A stretch of 64,000 bases of DNA from Pseudomonas cremoricolorata (GCF_000759535.1 NZ_CP009455.1:682001-746000); one strand, 5' to 3'; numbered from the stretch's first letter, positions 45,880-55,385 are shown. Notes: a model not told the origin generated them from the letters alone. Made by a program: numbers and translations.

Positions 45880-46626
45880 TCAGCGCTTGCCTTGCCGCTG
45901 ACGCACGGCCTCGAACAGACAGACGCCGGTGGCGACCGACACGTTGAGACTGCTGACGCTACCGGCCATCGGCAGCTTGACCAGAAAATCGCAATGGTCA
46001 CGGGTCAGGCGACGCATGCCGCGGCCTTCGGCGCCCATGATCATCACCAATGGACCAGTCAGATCCTGCTGGTAGATTTCCTGCTCGGCCTCACCCGCCG
46101 TGCCGACCACCCACAGTCCGCGCTGCTGAAGCTTTTCCAGGGTGCGCGCCAGGTTGGTCACGGCCACCAGCGGAATCACCTCGGCGGCGCCGCAGGCGAC
46201 CTTGCGCACCACCGCGGTGAGGGTCGCGGATTTATCCTTGGGAATCACCACCGCCGTGGCGCCTGCGGCATCGGCGGTGCGCAGGCAGGCGCCGAGGTTG
46301 TGCGGATCGGTGACGCCATCGAGCACCAGGATCAGCGGTGGCGTTTCAGAACGCTCGAGCAACTCCTCGAGCATGGCCTCGCCCCACACCTGACTGGGGC
46401 TGACTTCAGCCACCACGCCCTGGTGCACCCCTTCGACCCAGCTATCGAGCTCACGGCGCTCGGCCTGGCCGACCGCAACGCGATTCTCGGAAGCCAAGGC
46501 CAGCAACGCCTGCAAACGCGGCTCGCTGCGACCTTCGGACAGCCAGATCTGCTTGACCCGCTTGGGATGGTGTTGCAGCAATGCCTGAACCGCGTGCACG
46601 CCGTAGATCTTTTCCAACTGACTCAT
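45880..46626 (-). CDS. rlmB: 23S rRNA (guanosine-2'-O-)-methyltransferase RlmB
   Basis: This 248-residue SPOUT methyltransferase methylates G2251 of 23S rRNA. An N-terminal L30e-like substrate domain (EKIYGVHAVQALLQHHPKR) is followed by the trefoil knot SpoU domain. Motifs are LDGVTDPHNLGACLRTADAA, MGAEGRGMRRL and VKLPMAGSVSSLNVSVATGV. Its ATG overlaps the rnr stop (ATGA), so it is coupled to RNase R. Confidence 0.96.
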   Translation of the reverse strand: MSQLEKIYGVHAVQALLQHHPKRVKQIWLSEGRSEPRLQALLALASENRVAVGQAERRELDSWVEGVHQGVVAEVSPSQVWGEAMLEELLERSETPPLILVLDGVTDPHNLGACLRTADAAGATAVVIPKDKSATLTAVVRKVACGAAEVIPLVAVTNLARTLEKLQQRGLWVVGTAGEAEQEIYQQDLTGPLVMIMGAEGRGMRRLTRDHCDFLVKLPMAGSVSSLNVSVATGVCLFEAVRQRQGKR

Positions 46627-49202
46627 GACGTGCTTTTGCCTTTACGTGCTGCGCCCGTTTTAGACGGGCCTTTGCGGTGCTTGGTCTTGCCGGCACCCTT
46701 GCCAGCAGATTTGCTGCCTTCGGACTTGCCACCGCTGCTGCGCGCATCGCTCATCAGCGCCTTTTTCATTTCGCGGCTCTTGCGCACCTCGGCGTTACGC
46801 TCGACGGCGTCCTTGGGGAAGTAGGCGTCGGCGGTTTCGCTCTTGCGGCTGCGCGGCTTGGGATTGGCGCGCGCGGTTTCAGCTGCAGGCTGCGCGGATT
46901 TTTCGTCGGCAGGCGCGGCAGCATCACGGGTTTTACGCCCGACCGGCGCGTTGACCGTGGCCTCGGACAGCTCGAAGTCGATCTTGCGCTGTTCGAGGTC
47001 GACGCGCATCACCTTCACTTCGATACGGTCGCCAAGGCGGAAGCTGCGCCCGGTGCGCTCGCCGGACAGGCGGTGGTGTACCGGGTCGAAGTGGTAGTAG
47101 TCACCCGGCAGGCCGGTGACGTGGACCAGGCCTTCGACGTAGATGTCGGTCAGCTCGATGAACAGGCCAAAGCCGGTCACAGCGGTGATGACACCTGGGA
47201 AGGTTTCACCGACACGGTCGCGCATGTATTCGCACTTGAGCCAATTGACCACATCGCGGGTGGCCTCGTCGGCACGCCGCTCGGTCATCGAGCACTGCTC
47301 GCCCATCTGCTCCAATGCGTTTTCGTCGTACGGGTAGATGCGCGCCTTGGGAATGCTCATGGCGCCAGCGCGTTTGACGTGCGGGGTTTCCACGCGCGAG
47401 CGAATGACGCTGCGAATCGCCCGGTGCACCAGCAGGTCGGGGTAACGACGAATCGGCGAGGTGAAGTGGGTGTAGGCCTCGTAATTCAGGCCGAAGTGGC
47501 CGTTGTTCTCGACGCTGTACACCGCCTGGCTCAGCGAGCGCAGCATGACGGTCTGGATCAGGTGGAAGTCCGGGCGACCGGAGATGCTCGCCAGCAGGGC
47601 CTGGTAGTCCTTGGGCGACGGGTCCTTGCCCTTGTGCAGCGACAAGCCCAGCTCGCCGAGGAAGGCACGCAGTTTTTCCAGGCGCTCGGGCGGCGGACCA
47701 TCGTGCACGCGATACAGCGACGGCACGTTGTGCTTTTGCATGAATGCCGCGGTGGCGACGTTGGCCGCCAGCATGCATTCCTCGATCATCTTGTGGGCAT
47801 CGTTGCGCACGGTCGGACGAATTTCGTCGATCTTGCGGTCTTCGCCAAAGATGATCCGGGTTTCCTGAGTCTCGAAGTCGATGGCGCCACGGGTGTGGCG
47901 GGCCGCCAGCAGCACCTTGTACAGCGCGTACAGGTGCTTGAGATCAGGCAGCACCGCGCTGTACTCCTCGCGCAGGGCCTTACCTTCACGGGTACGGGCA
48001 TGTTCGAGCATGCTGCTGACCTTGTTGTAGGTCAGGCGTGCGTGGGAGTGGATGACCCCTTCGTAGAACTGGTAGTCGACCATCTGCCCGGACTTGTTCA
48101 TGGTCATTTCACAGACCATGGCCAGGCGATCAACATGCGGGTTCAACGAGCACAGGCCGTTGGACAGCTCTTCAGGCAGCATCGGCACCACACGCTCGGG
48201 GAAGTACACCGAGTTACCGCGCTGCTGGGCTTCGTGATCCAGGGCCGAGCCGATGCGCACATAGCTGGAAACGTCGGCAATCGCCACGTACAGGCGCCAG
48301 CCGCCAGAGAACAGGCGCAGCTTGCCGAGCGGTTCGCAATACACGGCATCGTCGAAGTCGCGGGCGTCTTCGCCATCGATGGTGACGAACGGCAGATGGC
48401 GCAGGTCGATGCGCTTTTCCTTGTCCTTCTCTTCGACTTCCGAGCGGAACTTGCGCGCTTCCTTGATCACGTCCTTGGGCCAGACGTGGGGAATGTCGTA
48501 ACTGCGCAGCGCCACGTCGATTTCCATGCCCGGCGCCATGTAGTTGCCGATCACTTCGACCACATCGCCCTGGGGCTGGAAGCGCGGGGTTGGCCAGTGG
48601 GTGATCTTGATTTCGACGAACTGGCCGATCTTGGCCCCGCCGTTGCGCCCGGCGGTGACCAGCACTTCCTGCTGAATCTTCGGGTTATCGGGGGTGACAT
48701 AACCGATGCCACCCTCTTCGAAGTAGCGGCCCACTACGCTTTCGTGGCCACGGGAGATGATTTCCACCAGCACGCCTTCACGACGGCCGCGCCGATCGAG
48801 GCCAGACACGCGGGCCAGACCGCGGTCGCCGTCGAAGGCCAGGCGCATTTGCGCGGGGCTGAGGAACAGGTCGTCACTGCCGTCGTCGGGGATGAGGAAG
48901 CCGAAGCCGTCTCGGTGGCCGGAGACGCGGCCGCAGATCAGGTCGAGCTTGTCTACCGGGGCATAGGTGCCGCGGCGGGTGTAGATGAGCTGACCGTCAC
49001 GCTCCATGGCGCGCAGGCGGCGGCGCAGGGCTTCGATCTGTTCTTCCCCTTCGAGGCCGAACTCCTCCGCCAACTGCTCGCGGGCGGCGGGTTCGCCGCG
49101 GTCGGCCAGGCGTTGCAGGATCAGCTCACGGCTGGGGATGGGGTTCTCGTATTTATCCGCTTCGCGAGCGGCCTCGGGATCGAGGGATTGCCAATCGGCC
49201 AT
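46623..49202 (-). CDS. rnr: Exoribonuclease R
   Basis: This 859-residue processive 3'-5' exoribonuclease degrades structured RNA. It has an N-terminal helix-turn-helix and cold-shock domains (DRDGFGFLIPDDGSDDLFLS-like block). The RNB catalytic domain has the metal-binding Asp cluster in IDGEDARDFDDAVYCE and PIRRYPDLLVHRAI. A C-terminal S1 domain (GVITAVTGFGLFIELTD) is followed by a Lys/Ser/Gly-rich basic tail. It forms an operon with rlmB. The upstream gap contains the rightward tRNA promoter. Confidence 0.97.
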   Translation of the reverse strand: MADWQSLDPEAAREADKYENPIPSRELILQRLADRGEPAAREQLAEEFGLEGEEQIEALRRRLRAMERDGQLIYTRRGTYAPVDKLDLICGRVSGHRDGFGFLIPDDGSDDLFLSPAQMRLAFDGDRGLARVSGLDRRGRREGVLVEIISRGHESVVGRYFEEGGIGYVTPDNPKIQQEVLVTAGRNGGAKIGQFVEIKITHWPTPRFQPQGDVVEVIGNYMAPGMEIDVALRSYDIPHVWPKDVIKEARKFRSEVEEKDKEKRIDLRHLPFVTIDGEDARDFDDAVYCEPLGKLRLFSGGWRLYVAIADVSSYVRIGSALDHEAQQRGNSVYFPERVVPMLPEELSNGLCSLNPHVDRLAMVCEMTMNKSGQMVDYQFYEGVIHSHARLTYNKVSSMLEHARTREGKALREEYSAVLPDLKHLYALYKVLLAARHTRGAIDFETQETRIIFGEDRKIDEIRPTVRNDAHKMIEECMLAANVATAAFMQKHNVPSLYRVHDGPPPERLEKLRAFLGELGLSLHKGKDPSPKDYQALLASISGRPDFHLIQTVMLRSLSQAVYSVENNGHFGLNYEAYTHFTSPIRRYPDLLVHRAIRSVIRSRVETPHVKRAGAMSIPKARIYPYDENALEQMGEQCSMTERRADEATRDVVNWLKCEYMRDRVGETFPGVITAVTGFGLFIELTDIYVEGLVHVTGLPGDYYHFDPVHHRLSGERTGRSFRLGDRIEVKVMRVDLEQRKIDFELSEATVNAPVGRKTRDAAAPADEKSAQPAAETARANPKPRSRKSETADAYFPKDAVERNAEVRKSREMKKALMSDARSSGGKSEGSKSAGKGAGKTKHRKGPSKTGAARKGKSTS

Positions 49203-49365
49203 CAGAAGGGGTTCACCTTGGTATATATAGAGTAGAAGTTTGGCATAGGCCTATTGAAACTGGAAATCCAAGCCTTGGACAGCCCCCGTCCGATAGCCGC
49301 AGAGGGCGATTAAGGCGAGCGGAATCAACGGCTTGGACTTTTTCAAATATTTTTCGCGAGGGGGC

Positions 49366-49394
49366 TTTACAGCCCTGGGACGCGTCCGTATAGT
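49366..49394 (+). promoter_or_regulatory. Sigma-70 promoter for the tRNA-Leu genes
   Basis: TTTACA (49366-49371) and TATAGT (49389-49394) are separated by exactly 17 bp. The GC-rich bases after the -10 resemble a stringent discriminator. The predicted start lies about 80 bp before the first tRNA. Confidence 0.7.
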
Positions 49395-49483
49395 GCGCAC
49401 CACAACGACGGACAGCCGACGTTGTAGTCGAGAAGCACGGCGTTGTAAAGAGTTGTAAAGCGCCAGATGATCTTGACATGTGT

Positions 49484-49570
49484 GCCCAGGTGGCGGAATT
49501 GGTAGACGCGCTGGTTTCAGGTATCAGTGACTTAACGGTCGTGGAAGTTCGAGTCTTCTCCTGGGCACCA
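49484..49570 (+). tRNA. tRNA-Leu (anticodon CAG), copy 1
   Basis: This is an 87-nt class II tRNA including the encoded CCA. The acceptor stem is GCCCAGG/CCTGGGC, the D arm has GGCGGAATTGGTAGACGC, the anticodon stem is CTGGT/ATCAG with loop TTCAGGT (anticodon CAG), followed by a long variable arm and T arm GTTCGAGTC. It decodes CTG, the dominant Leu codon in this GC-rich genome. Confidence 0.97.
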
Positions 49571-49650
49571 AATATTTCGAGCGATAGATAGCAGGTTTGT
49601 CTGTCACTCAGCAAGTGATTCACGCAGTACGCTGTAGATGCAAAAGCTTT

Positions 49651-49737
49651 GCCCAGGTGGCGGAATTGGTAGACGCGCTGGTTTCAGGTATCAGTGACTT
49701 AACGGTCGTGGAAGTTCGAGTCTTCTCCTGGGCACCA
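49651..49737 (+). tRNA. tRNA-Leu (anticodon CAG), copy 2
   Basis: This is an identical 87-nt copy of the preceding tRNA-Leu, 80 bp downstream. It is expected to be processed from the same transcript and is followed directly by a strong terminator. Confidence 0.97.
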
Positions 49738-49740
49738 TAT

Positions 49741-49771
49741 AAAAACCCACTAGCTTGCTAGTGGGTTTTTT
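49741..49771 (+). terminator. Rho-independent terminator after the tRNA genes
   Basis: Stem AACCCACTAGC / GCTAGTGGGTT with a two-base centre and a T run. The A-rich left flank makes it usable from both sides, including by the slam gene. Confidence 0.93.
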
Positions 49772-49806
49772 CTTGCCTGCGATTTAACCCCCGCCCCCTG
49801 CCCCGC

Positions 49807-51297
49807 TCAGAAGGTCTTCTCGAATTTCAGCGCCAGCTCGGTCTGCCGGTAGGCATAGGCCCAATCGATGCTGCTGGCGGTCACCGTGCGCTTGACGTAG
49901 AGGTTCGGCACCACGCCGGCGAAGGCCAGGCGCGGCATGCCCAGGTTGGCGATATAGACCTGCTGGCGATCCTCGCGCCGGCCACCGAGGAAAAGATCTG
50001 CCGCGTCATAGCGGGTTTGCCGGTACAGGCCCACGGCGCTCAGGGTCAGCCCGGCGTCGAAGCTGTGGAAGGCGCCCAGGCTGACCATCGCCTCGCGGTT
50101 GCTCGACGCCGCGGCTTTTTGTTCACGCCGGGTGTAGGTCAGTCCACCGAACAGCAAGGTCTGCGCATCGAGCAGGTACGACAGCGATGCCCCCAGCTGG
50201 CGCTCATCGTAGTCATCGAAGTACTCGCGCTGCTCACCCTGGAAACGGTAATGCTTGAACTGCGCCTGGCCGCCCAGTTGCAGGCGCTCGCTGAGGTTGT
50301 GCTTCCACTCACCGCGCACACCGGTGGCCTGGTACTTGGTGTGGTGGTCGTTGTAGTAGTTCTCGAACAGCGGCATCAACGACACGTCGTTGAGCACGCT
50401 CTGGAAGTTGTAGCCGGCGTAGAGCACCGTGGTGTTGTCGTCGTACCAGATTTGTGGGTCGTCCTCGCCATGCTTGTCGAACTGGTTGCCGTAGCTCAGG
50501 CCGCGCAGCAGCAGGTGGTGATTGCCGGTCAGCTGAAAGCGCCGCTCGGCGGTGACGTCATAGACCAGACTTGCAGAACCCTTGGGCTTGGGCATTTGCC
50601 GGGCATAGTCGAAACATTCATCGAAGATCGTACAGACCAGGCGGTGGGTAACCATGCCATTGCCCTGGTTGATGTTGCTGTTGTAGCCCAGCCCGAGCGA
50701 GGCGGATCCGTGCCATTGCCGGCGCAGGTCGATGGCCTGCTGGTACTCACCGAGCACGCCATGCAGCGACTCGGGCACGGTTTCGTTGGCGACCTGGCGG
50801 AACAGGCGTTCGGCCTCAAGGGTCTGGTTGTCTTCGAACAGGGTGCGGGCCAATTCCAGTTGCGCACGCACGAAGCGCGGGTTCAGCTCGATGGCGCGGC
50901 GCAGGTGATCGATGGCCCGCTTGTGCTGGCGCTGCTGGCGGGCCAACAGGCCCTCGGCCATTTCCACCAGCGCTGGCTCATGACCGGGCAACTGCCGGTA
51001 GCGCTCGACGAACTGACGGACCTTGCCCCACTGGCGCAGGTTGATCGACACGTAAATGGCCGGCGCAAGATCCTGCAGGGTGTTCTGCACGTTGTAGGTC
51101 TGGCCCTCGATGGTGATCAGCGAAGCATTGTGCTGTGCCGGATCGGGCGCGCCGCGGTTGGCCCGCTCACGGGCTTCGCCGCGTTGTTCGATCTTGTTCA
51201 GCAGCAGGCGGGTGTCGTCATCGTCGGCCTGGACGACGGCGGTATACAGCAGCGACAGGCCGAGCAGTATCCGGCCCATGGATGAAAGCGACAGCAT
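49807..51297 (-). CDS. Slam (surface lipoprotein assembly modulator) outer-membrane translocon, DUF560
   Basis: This 496-residue protein has a signal peptide (GRILLGLSLLYTAVVQA) and a periplasmic TPR-type N-terminal domain (about 60-190, with IDHLRRAIELNPRFVRAQLE). A C-terminal barrel of about 290 residues begins at SASLGLGYNSNINQG and ends in the aromatic LALKFEKTF. This TPR plus 14-strand DUF560 barrel architecture defines Slam proteins, which move specific lipoproteins or hemophilins across the outer membrane. The adjacent upstream gene encodes a protein with the matching Slam-substrate barrel. The ATG at 51297 is preferred; an upstream in-frame TTG is unlikely. Confidence 0.88.
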   Translation of the reverse strand: MLSLSSMGRILLGLSLLYTAVVQADDDDTRLLLNKIEQRGEARERANRGAPDPAQHNASLITIEGQTYNVQNTLQDLAPAIYVSINLRQWGKVRQFVERYRQLPGHEPALVEMAEGLLARQQRQHKRAIDHLRRAIELNPRFVRAQLELARTLFEDNQTLEAERLFRQVANETVPESLHGVLGEYQQAIDLRRQWHGSASLGLGYNSNINQGNGMVTHRLVCTIFDECFDYARQMPKPKGSASLVYDVTAERRFQLTGNHHLLLRGLSYGNQFDKHGEDDPQIWYDDNTTVLYAGYNFQSVLNDVSLMPLFENYYNDHHTKYQATGVRGEWKHNLSERLQLGGQAQFKHYRFQGEQREYFDDYDERQLGASLSYLLDAQTLLFGGLTYTRREQKAAASSNREAMVSLGAFHSFDAGLTLSAVGLYRQTRYDAADLFLGGRREDRQQVYIANLGMPRLAFAGVVPNLYVKRTVTASSIDWAYAYRQTELALKFEKTF

Positions 51298-51332
51298 GGA
51301 GTCAATCCAAAACCTTGGGTTGGATAGGAAAA

Positions 51333-51352
51333 CAGGGCGCCGAAGCGCCCTG
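51333..51352 (-). terminator. Attenuator-like hairpin between hemophilin and slam genes
   Basis: On the transcript CAGGGCGC-TTCG-GCGCCCTG forms a perfect 8-bp stem with a UUCG tetraloop, followed by TTTTCC. It lies 20 nt after the hemophilin stop and 36 nt before the slam ATG. It is likely to give partial termination. Confidence 0.75.
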
Positions 51353-51372
51353 CCCTGTGACTGATCCAAGCG

Positions 51373-52197
51373 TTATTGCTTGGCGCCGCCGAAGGCGACT
51401 TTGGTGGTGCCCGAGGTGTAGATACCGGCGAGCGCTTCCGCATTGGCACCGTAGAACTGGCCTTTGATCACACTGCCGCGGCTGAACGAACCGTTCGAGG
51501 CGATGGTGGTGCCGTTGAAGCTCAGCGAACCTACGGAGCCTGCCAGCGTGCCCGAACCGCTGCCATAGTTGGCCGTCAGTACACCGCTGGTAATGCCTGC
51601 TGCCGTACCTGGGTTGTATTTGTTCACGCCCACTACGTTGTACTTGGCGTTGACCAGGGTCGGCATGCTGGTGGTCGGGTTCTCACCCGAGAACCATACG
51701 GTGCGGTTGGCATGGGACAGGTTCAGGTCGGTGCTGTTGGCCGGCTGGGTGCCGGACTTCACCGGTGCCCACTCGCCGAAGTAGACCTCCGAACCGGACA
51801 CCTTGGCGATCACTTCGCCACCGAACTGTGGGAAGTTCGCCGTCGGTTCAGCGATCTGCCGGTAGGCATAAACTTCAGTGTTGTAAGCCACCTTGTTTTT
51901 CCAGGTTTCGGAAGTGACGACGTTCGTCTGGGGATTTCTCAGCTGTGCCAAAGTCGTGCCATAGCCTGACAACACCTTATCGGTCTGGGCGATCGGGCCA
52001 GCCTTGAAACTGACTGCGAATTGTTCGTTCACGGTGCCAGTGGCGGTAGTTGGCATTGCGATACCCGCTGTGCCGTTAGCCATCAAGTTTGATTCCCTTG
52101 CCTTCACATAATCCGAAGAAGAGCCGCCCACAACCGTCGCGGCAAATGCGCCGGATGTCGCCAGGGACAATACGGTGAACGCCATAAGTTTCTTCAC
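51373..52197 (-). CDS. Hemophilin-like secreted hemophore, Slam substrate
   Basis: This 274-residue exported protein has signal peptide MKKLMAFTVLSLATSGAFA with no lipobox Cys, so it is predicted to be released rather than lipid-anchored. The N-terminal half carries the block VWFSGENPTTSMP followed by YNVVGVNKY, typical of hemophilins and TbpB-like handle domains. The C-terminal eight-stranded barrel ends with GQFYGANAEALAGIY and VAFGGAKQ, the hallmark of Slam-recognised substrates. The whole protein has a single His (about 162, in LSHANRT), an obvious candidate haem ligand. The start codon is GTG, supported by AGGAGG 5 nt upstream. Confidence 0.8.
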   Translation of the reverse strand: MKKLMAFTVLSLATSGAFAATVVGGSSSDYVKARESNLMANGTAGIAMPTTATGTVNEQFAVSFKAGPIAQTDKVLSGYGTTLAQLRNPQTNVVTSETWKNKVAYNTEVYAYRQIAEPTANFPQFGGEVIAKVSGSEVYFGEWAPVKSGTQPANSTDLNLSHANRTVWFSGENPTTSMPTLVNAKYNVVGVNKYNPGTAAGITSGVLTANYGSGSGTLAGSVGSLSFNGTTIASNGSFSRGSVIKGQFYGANAEALAGIYTSGTTKVAFGGAKQ

Positions 52198-52228
52198 AAC
52201 AACCTCCTAGTCATAGTTTGGAAAACCA

Positions 52229-52246
52229 CTGTTTTTATGAAAACAG
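52229..52246 (-). promoter_or_regulatory. AT-rich hairpin between the receptor and hemophilin genes
   Basis: CTGTTTT / AAAACAG arms (7 bp) with a 4-base loop in the 68-bp gap. Together with the flanking T/A runs it may weakly attenuate or protect the downstream message. Confidence 0.4.
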
Positions 52247-52265
52247 CAAAAAAAGCTTGAGTGCA

Positions 52266-55200
52266 TCAGAAGCGCGCGGTCAGGCCCATCTTCAAGGTGC
52301 GGCCGGGGGCCGGCATCATGGTGCGTGCCAGCGGGTCGAGGTAATAACGGTTGGTGATGTTGTTCACGCCGAAGTCGACATCGATATGTTCATTCACCCG
52401 CACCGTGGCATAGGCATCGAAGACCCAGATCGGGTGCCACTGATACGGCTGGTTGAGGCCGGTGACACTGGGTACACCGCGCTCGATCCACTTGTTCTCT
52501 TCCTTGTTCTTCGCGCTGCTGTGGTAAATCATCCGCCCGCCCAGCTCCAGACGCTCATCGAACAGGCGCAGGCCGCCGTCGAGGTTCAGGGAATACTGTG
52601 GTTGCAGGCTGGTGCGCGAGAACGTAGTGGGGAAGCCACCGGTCACGCACTCATCCATGCCGTAGCTGCCATAGGGGTCAAGGGTGTTGGCCATGTCCTT
52701 GTCGCACAGCTGTTGTTTCAGGCGGTACGTGGCGCCGAAACTGGAGAAATAGCGTCCGCTGTCCATGCGCGCCTGTAATTCCAGGCCGGACAACTTCTTC
52801 TTGTCGAACTGAATGACGTTATAAAGAAAGTCGCGGTCGATGTAGTTACGAATTTCATTGTTGAAATAGTTCAACCGGATATCGGCGTAGCGCCACTGCG
52901 GGACGAAACCTTGCAGGTCCTGTACGTAACCGACTTCCCAGTTATAGGCATGTTCGGGTTTGCTGGAGGTCGCTTGGGGAAGTTGACTGGAGATATACCC
53001 TTGGGAGTCTTCATACACTGAGGGAAAACGCACAAACTCGCTGTAACGTGCATAAAGGCGAGCGCGCTCGCTAAGGTTAAAGGTAACGCCGGCCATTGGC
53101 GTCCAGGCACTGCCCCGTTGTTTCTTCGGCTTGGCCCAGCGCTCTTCCTCGGTAGGCTGTACAAAGATTTCAGAACCACTGCTCGGAGTGACGACATACC
53201 GCGGGACTGTTCCACTCACACCCTGCGCATCGGTAACTTGCTCGTTGAGATCGATCGTACCGTTGGTAAACGGATTGGCCGAGCTGACCAGTTTTTTCCC
53301 CTCGGTCGGAACTTCGACGGTTTCGGTGGCATAGCGATAGCCATTCACCATGCCGGATTCATTGAGTTCCCACTCCAACAGTTCTTCGGTTTCTTCCGGG
53401 CTCAGCCCATAGCTTTCATAATCGGCACGCAGCTTGGCGATGTACGCCAGGTTTTCGTCATCGGTCATCAACCGCTGATAGGTGAATTTCTTCGCCACGA
53501 CTCGAGACGTCGCCGCCCCCGACGGATCACGCGCAGCACGGCGCTCGTCGAGGCCGGTATCGAACGAGCTGTAGTCGCTGTAGCGCGCGCCGGCGCTTAG
53601 CGTCATCCAGGGTGTCGCCGCCCACTCGTTGTTGAAGCTGAAGTTGTACTGCTCACGTCGTCCCGAGCGAGGCCCCAGGTAGGTGGCACCGTAGATGGCC
53701 ATGCTGCCGTTGTCCTGGGAGGCGTTGTCCTTCATCTGCAGCCGTTCCTTGCTGAAGTCGCTCGACACCGTCAGTTTCCAGGTATCGGTCAGCGCCATCT
53801 GGTTGGTCAGGTTCACCCCCCAGCGGTTGTGGTCGGTCAGTTGCAGCGCCCGTGAAACGATATTGAAGCGACCATCGGTATTGGGCAGCTTTTCCGGCGC
53901 GGCACCGAGCCCCGCGCATCCCCAATTGGACGGAGAAGACTGGCATTCGGTGTATTGATCCCACGCCTTGTCGCTCAAGCTTGTGTCGCTCAGGGTGTAG
54001 ACCTCTTCACCATTCTGGTGCCGCTTCGAATCGCTCTGGGTCATCCACCAGCCGGCGCTGAGGTTGAGCCAGCGTGAGTCCTCCGGCGCCAGGGTGTAGG
54101 TGAGCGCGACGGTGTCCTGCTTGACCTGGCTATAGGGCAACTGGAAGCCGAAGTTGCCGCCGGGGGTGCGTTGCTTGATCACTTCGGCGATCAGGTAAGG
54201 CTGGGTCTCGCCGAACTCCAGGTCACTGTGCATATAGGACGCTTTCAGGCTCTGCCCTTCGGCGAAGTACAGCGTGCCCTTGAGCAGCGTGGTTTCCATC
54301 TCGCTGGAGGTCCCTGACACCTCATGCCCGGGCAGGTAGAGCGTGGCCAGGTAATTACCGGCGTTGTCGCCAATGCTCGAAGCGTTGCTGTTGGCCTTGC
54401 GCGCCGAGTCCAGCCAGTCTTCGCTTTCGTAGCGTTGGCTGCCGTGTTTGCCGCTGTAGTAGTTGCCCCTTTTGCGATAGCTGTAGGCGGCCAGGGCATC
54501 GAAGTGTTCCTGGCGGGTGGCCAGGGCCAGGCGGTAGGCGTTGTCGTTGAAGTCGAAATCGTTGCCGCGCGATGAGCTGTGCGGTGTGTACTGGCTGCCG
54601 CCACCCTTGGGGAAGAACATATATGCGCCGCCAACATAGGCGCCATCGATGTCGCGGTAGTCGCGCCCGTAGTTGTTCATCCCCGATTCATTGGGCTTGA
54701 CCGCGTTGGTGGCGGTTTCGGTTTTCAGCTCCAGGCCATAGGTTTCGCCCAGCGGCACGATGTCTTCGGCGTCCAGTGTCTTGATTTCCACCGAACCGCC
54801 GATGCCGCTGCGCACCCCGGCGGTGGTCGAGGGGCCTTTCTCCACCGAAATGCTGCTGATCATGTTGGGGTCGACGTAGTTGCGGTTCGCTATCCCGGCC
54901 GAGCCGAGCCACACCGAGGTGGCCTGTTCAGTGCCATCGACCGTCACCGGAATTCGCCCTTGGCCTTGGATACCGCGAATGTTGGGGTCGAGCGCGCCAC
55001 TGTTGCGCGATTCGCCGCTGTACACGCCATTCAGGCCCTTGAACAGATCAGCGGCATTGGCGCCCTTGTAGCGTTCGATGTCCTGCTTGCCGACGTACAC
55101 GTTGGAGACGTCCTTGCGATAGACGTCGTTCTGGCCCTTCTCGTCCTGCGCTTCCCATTGGGCTTTCACCTCCAGCGCTTCGAGCACCTGATGGCCTTTC

Positions 55201-55385
55201 TGCGACGTGCCGCGCTTGCTCAACTCGTCTTCGAAGCCTTCGGGCAGTTCGATTTCGACAGACCCCATGTTCGGGGTAGCGCTGTGCGCCTCGCCAGCCA
55301 CGGTGAGTGCAGATATCGCGAGAAAAATGGCGCAGGCCAGGGGCTTGAGGCGCAAGGTGGCCGGGGCGGTGGGGGACACGTGCAT
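52266..55385 (-). CDS. TonB-dependent outer-membrane receptor, hemophilin/haem type
   Basis: This 1039-residue receptor has a signal peptide (PLACAIFLAISALTVAGEAHS), a probable TonB box near VLEALEVKAQ and a plug domain (ADLFKGLNGVYSGESRNSGA, IRGIQGQGRIPVTVDGTEQA, VEKGPSTTAGVRSGIGGSVE). A 22-strand barrel with long extracellular loops ends GRTLKMGLTARF. The length (over 1000 residues) and plug sequence suit haemoglobin/haem or hemophore receptors more than small-siderophore receptors. It is the first gene of the leftward receptor-hemophilin-slam unit. AGG lies 7 nt before the ATG. Confidence 0.88.
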   Translation of the reverse strand: MHVSPTAPATLRLKPLACAIFLAISALTVAGEAHSATPNMGSVEIELPEGFEDELSKRGTSQKGHQVLEALEVKAQWEAQDEKGQNDVYRKDVSNVYVGKQDIERYKGANAADLFKGLNGVYSGESRNSGALDPNIRGIQGQGRIPVTVDGTEQATSVWLGSAGIANRNYVDPNMISSISVEKGPSTTAGVRSGIGGSVEIKTLDAEDIVPLGETYGLELKTETATNAVKPNESGMNNYGRDYRDIDGAYVGGAYMFFPKGGGSQYTPHSSSRGNDFDFNDNAYRLALATRQEHFDALAAYSYRKRGNYYSGKHGSQRYESEDWLDSARKANSNASSIGDNAGNYLATLYLPGHEVSGTSSEMETTLLKGTLYFAEGQSLKASYMHSDLEFGETQPYLIAEVIKQRTPGGNFGFQLPYSQVKQDTVALTYTLAPEDSRWLNLSAGWWMTQSDSKRHQNGEEVYTLSDTSLSDKAWDQYTECQSSPSNWGCAGLGAAPEKLPNTDGRFNIVSRALQLTDHNRWGVNLTNQMALTDTWKLTVSSDFSKERLQMKDNASQDNGSMAIYGATYLGPRSGRREQYNFSFNNEWAATPWMTLSAGARYSDYSSFDTGLDERRAARDPSGAATSRVVAKKFTYQRLMTDDENLAYIAKLRADYESYGLSPEETEELLEWELNESGMVNGYRYATETVEVPTEGKKLVSSANPFTNGTIDLNEQVTDAQGVSGTVPRYVVTPSSGSEIFVQPTEEERWAKPKKQRGSAWTPMAGVTFNLSERARLYARYSEFVRFPSVYEDSQGYISSQLPQATSSKPEHAYNWEVGYVQDLQGFVPQWRYADIRLNYFNNEIRNYIDRDFLYNVIQFDKKKLSGLELQARMDSGRYFSSFGATYRLKQQLCDKDMANTLDPYGSYGMDECVTGGFPTTFSRTSLQPQYSLNLDGGLRLFDERLELGGRMIYHSSAKNKEENKWIERGVPSVTGLNQPYQWHPIWVFDAYATVRVNEHIDVDFGVNNITNRYYLDPLARTMMPAPGRTLKMGLTARF

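Noticed and set aside
46677..49235. An 852-codon open frame antisense to rnr
   Set aside because: The sense frame encodes a complete RNase R with RNB and S1 domains.
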